DNA of 64,000 bases, from the NCBI GenBank assembly GCA_034927345.1, contig JAYFQE010000009.1:62001-126000 (forward strand), read 5' to 3'. Below are positions 61,202 through 64,000 of the stretch, piece by piece. The position numbers and the translations under genes were made by a program. This stretch comes from JAYFQE01 sp034927345 (GTDB taxonomy: Bacteria; Bacillota; Clostridia; Saccharofermentanales; UBA5734). Each line of letters opens with the position of its first letter. The first letter of the stretch is position 1. Under the pieces are notes generated by a model that did no database searches, was not told where the DNA came from, and saw nothing but the letters and a program-made list of their open reading frames with translations.

Positions 61202-62269
61202 TTACCAGTTCTGTTCCTGGATCAGACTGCCGATGTCGGCGGCCATCTGCCGGCGTGAAGGCCCGAAGCCTTCGTCCAGGTCGGACAGCTGCCGCAAGGC
61301 GTCGGCTAATTCCGCCGAATGAAAACGGCAGCCGGTAAACAACGCCGGCAATTCGGCGATCAAATCACAGTCCAGGGCATCGGAATACGCTTTGGCCTGC
61401 CGGACCATCCCTTTGTCGATCCGGAATCCCAACTGTAAAAGCCCCCAATCAAATTTACGCTCTACGGCGGCGTCGAAAGCTAAAGACTCGCCGTACCGCC
61501 ACTCCCAAGATGCATAATGATCATGAAGCTCCTTCAAACGGGCATTGGCGCGGTATATCGTGTCGTCTGCCCGGATGATGTCGTTCCCGGCGCCCCCGGA
61601 TACGGCATAATGCCGGATAAAGGCTTGTTCCATGGCCTGATCCAATGAGGCGATGGTTATATCGGGATTCAGGACCTGCAGATTTGTGATGCGCGACTGG
61701 ACGGAACTGACGCCCTTGGCTTGCAGCTTTGCCGGCGACACGGTTAGATAGCGGGCAACGCGGCTGAATTCGGAATGGACCAGCAAGGTGCCGTGATGCA
61801 GGCCGACTGCTTTGCGCAGGCTGAAGGCATTCCCGGAGAACTTGAGCCCGTTGGCCAGAATATCGTTGCGGCCGGAACGTTCGGCCTGAATGCCCTGGCT
61901 GGCGACAGCTTCCAGAATCATATCGAAATTGTGATCCAGATTGAATTGGCTGCGCGGCAGGATCAAGGAGAAATTCAAGTTGCCCAGGTCATGGAAAACG
62001 GCGCCGCCGCCGGTGCTGCGCCTGGCCAGCCGGCCGCCTTCGGCCTCGAGCTGGCCGGTCAGACATTCGGCCCAGGCATTCTGATTGCGGCCGATGACGA
62101 CTGTGTTGTCATTTTGCCAGAGATAGAGAATAGCCTGTAATTCGGCGGCCGGATCCTGACTGCCAGGCGATTGGTTATGTTGGGCCAGCTGCTCCATTAA
62201 AAATTCTTCCAAGGCCAGATTGAACCAGGGATCATGTTGTGTGGCGTGAATAATAAGCGTATGCGTCAT
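61202..62269 (-). CDS. lplA: Lipoate-protein ligase A
   Basis: 355 aa; CAGGAGG lies 5 nt before ATG 62269. Lipoyl-binding motif RRSTGGGAVFHDLGNLNFSL, plus GRNDILANGLKFSGNAFS. The C-terminal accessory domain (residues about 250-355) is present, so it can both activate lipoate with ATP and transfer it to lipoyl domains of dehydrogenase E2 or GcvH. It follows the deoR gene by 29 bp on the same strand and may be co-transcribed. No lipoyl-carrying protein gene is in the window. Confidence 0.95.
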   Translation of the reverse strand: MTHTLIIHATQHDPWFNLALEEFLMEQLAQHNQSPGSQDPAAELQAILYLWQNDNTVVIGRNQNAWAECLTGQLEAEGGRLARRSTGGGAVFHDLGNLNFSLILPRSQFNLDHNFDMILEAVASQGIQAERSGRNDILANGLKFSGNAFSLRKAVGLHHGTLLVHSEFSRVARYLTVSPAKLQAKGVSSVQSRITNLQVLNPDITIASLDQAMEQAFIRHYAVSGGAGNDIIRADDTIYRANARLKELHDHYASWEWRYGESLAFDAAVERKFDWGLLQLGFRIDKGMVRQAKAYSDALDCDLIAELPALFTGCRFHSAELADALRQLSDLDEGFGPSRRQMAADIGSLIQEQNW

Positions 62270-62298
62270 GTGAACCTCCTGAAGGCCGCCGGGAAAAC

Positions 62299-63057
62299 CT
62301 AAACGAGCAGAACATGGGCCTGTTTGGCCGCCTTTTGGTAATCGTCCGGCAAGGGCTGATCGCTGATCAGCGCATATAGATTCTGCAGCCGGGCGAAGGT
62401 ATAGGGCATGCCGGTATTGATCTTGCTGGAGTCGATCAACATGACAACCTGCCTGGCCCGGTGGACGATCAGCCGCTTCAATTCGGCTTCATAATAATCG
62501 CCGCAGGTGAATCCGTTGTCCAATGAAAATGCGCTGGCAGCGATGAACGCCAGATCAATATTCAGAGATTTGACATAATCAGTGGCGTTGAAGCCTGAAA
62601 GGGTCAATGTATCGCGATTCAACTGGCCGCCGGTCAAGTTGATTTTAACATTTGGATTTTTAACCAGTTCCAGGGCTATGTTTGGCGCCGGCGTCAACAC
62701 AAACACATTTTGGTCCGGCAGCCGCTGGGCCAGACACATGCAGGTCGTGCCGGAATCGATATAGATCGAACGTCCCGGCGAGACCAGCGTGACGGCTTTG
62801 TCGGCAATACTCAGTTTGGCCACCGTATTCTCGGCTTGCCGCTGAGTATAGGCCGCTTCCTTGAGCATCGACAAGTGCGCCAGAGATTTGGCGCCGCCGC
62901 GGATCCGGATGATGCGCCCCTGGTGCTCCAGATTTTCAAGATCACGGCGCAAGGTCATACTGGATACATCAGGATAACGGAGTTCCAGTTCCTGAAGCCG
63001 GACCTCGCCTTTGGATTGTATATATTGGTTCATATCGTCACGTCGATCGACTGGCAT
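62299..63057 (-). CDS. DeoR-family transcriptional regulator
   Basis: 252 aa; GGAGG lies 7 nt before ATG 63057. N-terminal winged HTH (VRLQELELRYPDVSSMTLRR then DLENLEHQGRIIRIRGGA). The C-terminal sugar-phosphate-sensing domain (YIDSGTTCMCLAQRLPD; LTGGQLNRDTLTLSG) follows. It is divergent from the SorE-like dehydrogenase and probably represses it until a phosphosugar is present. Confidence 0.92.
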   Translation of the reverse strand: MPVDRRDDMNQYIQSKGEVRLQELELRYPDVSSMTLRRDLENLEHQGRIIRIRGGAKSLAHLSMLKEAAYTQRQAENTVAKLSIADKAVTLVSPGRSIYIDSGTTCMCLAQRLPDQNVFVLTPAPNIALELVKNPNVKINLTGGQLNRDTLTLSGFNATDYVKSLNIDLAFIAASAFSLDNGFTCGDYYEAELKRLIVHRARQVVMLIDSSKINTGMPYTFARLQNLYALISDQPLPDDYQKAAKQAHVLLV

Positions 63058-63286
63058 AAATTACCTCCGGATAATAAGGCGAAAAAGTATGTTAACTTTA
63101 CAAGCGATTTTATCATAGCACAGCCTTTTCCAGAATTCAAGAATCGGCTGAGAAATGAAAAATTTTGTGCTTAACCCTGAAATAAGGGCGTTTCAAGAAT
63201 TGTTCATTTTATGGATATCGGAAAAATCAACAGGATAATGTAAATTCAGGAGTGATAATTTCGTGAGAATATTTAACATTTAACTG

Positions 63287-63314
63287 TTAACAATGAACAG
63301 ATATATGCTATAAT
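63287..63314 (+). promoter_or_regulatory. Promoter and DeoR-type half-sites before the SorE-like gene
   Basis: TTAACA (63287-63292) and TATAAT (63309-63314) are 16 bp apart. TGAACAG occurs twice around the -10 box (63294-63300 and 63315-63321), and an inverted TTGTTCA lies near 63200. These are probable DeoR half-sites. Confidence 0.5.
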
Positions 63315-63409
63315 TGAACAGAAATAATGGATCCAGGCAACAATCAGGATCAATGGACCTTATTATCCGTACTGTAATGAGCCCCGGGTAGTTGGGCAGA
63401 GGAGGCAAA

Positions 63410-64000
63410 ATGAAAACCAAAGCAGTCAGATTATATGGAAAAGAAGACTTGCGGCTGGAAGAATTCGAGCTGCCGTCGATTAAAGATGGCGAAATCCTGG
63501 CTAAAATCATATCCGACAGCATTTGCATGTCATCGTACAAAGCGGCCATGCAGGGCGCCGACCACAAGCGGGTGCCTAAAGATGTGGCGACAAATCCGGT
63601 TATCATCGGCCATGAGTTCTGCGGCGAAATTGTCAAGGTCGGCAGCCGCTGGGCCGACCAATTCAAAGCGGGCGACCGCTTCTCGATCCAGCCGGCCATC
63701 AACGACCCGGCCAATGTATACGCCGCGCCGGGCTATTCTTTTGCCCATATCGGCGGCGCAGCCACATATATCATCATCCCGGAAATTGTCATGTCACGCG
63801 GCTGCCTGCTCCAGTATAAAGGCTCGGCCTTCTACTTCGGCTCTTTGTCGGAGCCGATGTCCTGCATCGTCGGCGGTTTCCATGTCAATTATCACACCAC
63901 GCCGGGTAACTATCAGCATCACATGGGCATTGTCGAAGGCGGCAACATGGCTTTGCTCGCCGGCGTAGGCCCCATGGGCCTGGGCGCCATCGATTATGCG
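63410..64000 (+). CDS. sorE: SorE-like zinc-dependent alcohol dehydrogenase, partial
   Basis: 197 codons from ATG 63410 (GGAGG 4 nt upstream) run off the right edge. MKTKAVRLYGKEDLRLEEFE is very like L-sorbose-1-phosphate reductases and E. coli YggP, and NPVIIGHEFCGEIVKVG is the zinc-binding GHE block. The NAD-binding domain begins with LLAGVGPMGLGAIDYA, where the window ends. It reduces or oxidises a sugar phosphate. Paired with the divergent DeoR regulator it opens another sugar locus to the right. Confidence 0.88.
   Translation, partial: MKTKAVRLYGKEDLRLEEFELPSIKDGEILAKIISDSICMSSYKAAMQGADHKRVPKDVATNPVIIGHEFCGEIVKVGSRWADQFKAGDRFSIQPAINDPANVYAAPGYSFAHIGGAATYIIIPEIVMSRGCLLQYKGSAFYFGSLSEPMSCIVGGFHVNYHTTPGNYQHHMGIVEGGNMALLAGVGPMGLGAIDYA

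Noticed and set aside
1..64000. CRISPR arrays, rRNA genes or complete insertion sequences
   Set aside because: No regularly spaced repeats, no rRNA-like sequence and no transposase frame were seen in the window.

Overview
The window reads as a chromosomal stretch from an anaerobic, low-cysteine-stress, Gram-positive bacterium of the Clostridia. The signs are strong AGGAGG-type ribosome binding sites, frequent TTG/GTG starts, tRNA genes with encoded CCA, several lipobox lipoproteins, an AdhE, a glycyl radical enzyme with its activase, and a complex I-like membrane complex. The species cannot be named from the sequence. Base composition is a mosaic by eye: 7-14.5 kb and 50-63 kb are GC-rich, while 17-29 kb and 31.5-42.5 kb are AT-richer.

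Layout. 1-4.2 kb: a partial papain-like protein, a secreted PKD protein behind an attenuator-like leader, a Thr-rich lipoprotein, and a 69-aa ORF followed by a terminator. 4.2-6.8 kb: an ABC-2 exporter (two permeases and an ATPase). 6.9-14.5 kb: a six-gene Hyf/Hyc-like membrane complex. Its large subunit lacks both Cys pairs that hold the NiFe site, so it belongs to the hydrogenase-related (Ehr) group and not to true hydrogenases; its ferredoxin and small subunits are fused. 14.5-20.8 kb: a lipoprotein, a condensation-domain-like acyltransferase behind a perfect palindrome, and a pair of half-ABC exporters. 20.9-22.5 kb: a three-gene HipBST-like toxin-antitoxin locus with three matching operator copies. 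22.6-31.3 kb: a P-loop kinase, a glycyl radical enzyme and activase, a toroid-fold protein, a double VOC protein, a class C beta-lactamase-like hydrolase, and a large GH-like protein.

31.5-40.8 kb is best explained as a decayed integrative island. It is bounded by two partial copies of the tRNA-Thr 3' end and has a truncated tyrosine integrase at its right end, next to the intact tRNA-Thr and tRNA-Gly genes at 41.1-41.25 kb. It holds an AAC(6')-like acetyltransferase fused to an alpha/alpha-toroid domain, a BlaI/BlaR-like pair, a zinc-ribbon membrane protein, a VOC protein, lipoproteins, and remnants of kdpA, a GNAT gene and a DUF4143-type ATPase.

41.8-50.3 kb: an APH-like kinase, a 2-hydroxyacid dehydrogenase, a zinc-ribbon protein, an acyl-CoA synthetase, adhE under twin operators, and a YbaK-type deacylase. 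50.4-61.2 kb: a ten-gene sugar operon with two TIM-barrel isomerases, two Gfo/Idh/MocA oxidoreductases, two sulfatase-superfamily enzymes without signal peptides, an AraC regulator, and an ABC sugar importer without its ATPase. The likely logic is import of a sulfated or otherwise substituted sugar followed by cytoplasmic hydrolysis, oxidation and isomerisation. 61.2-64 kb: lplA and a DeoR regulator, divergent from a partial SorE-like dehydrogenase that runs off the window.
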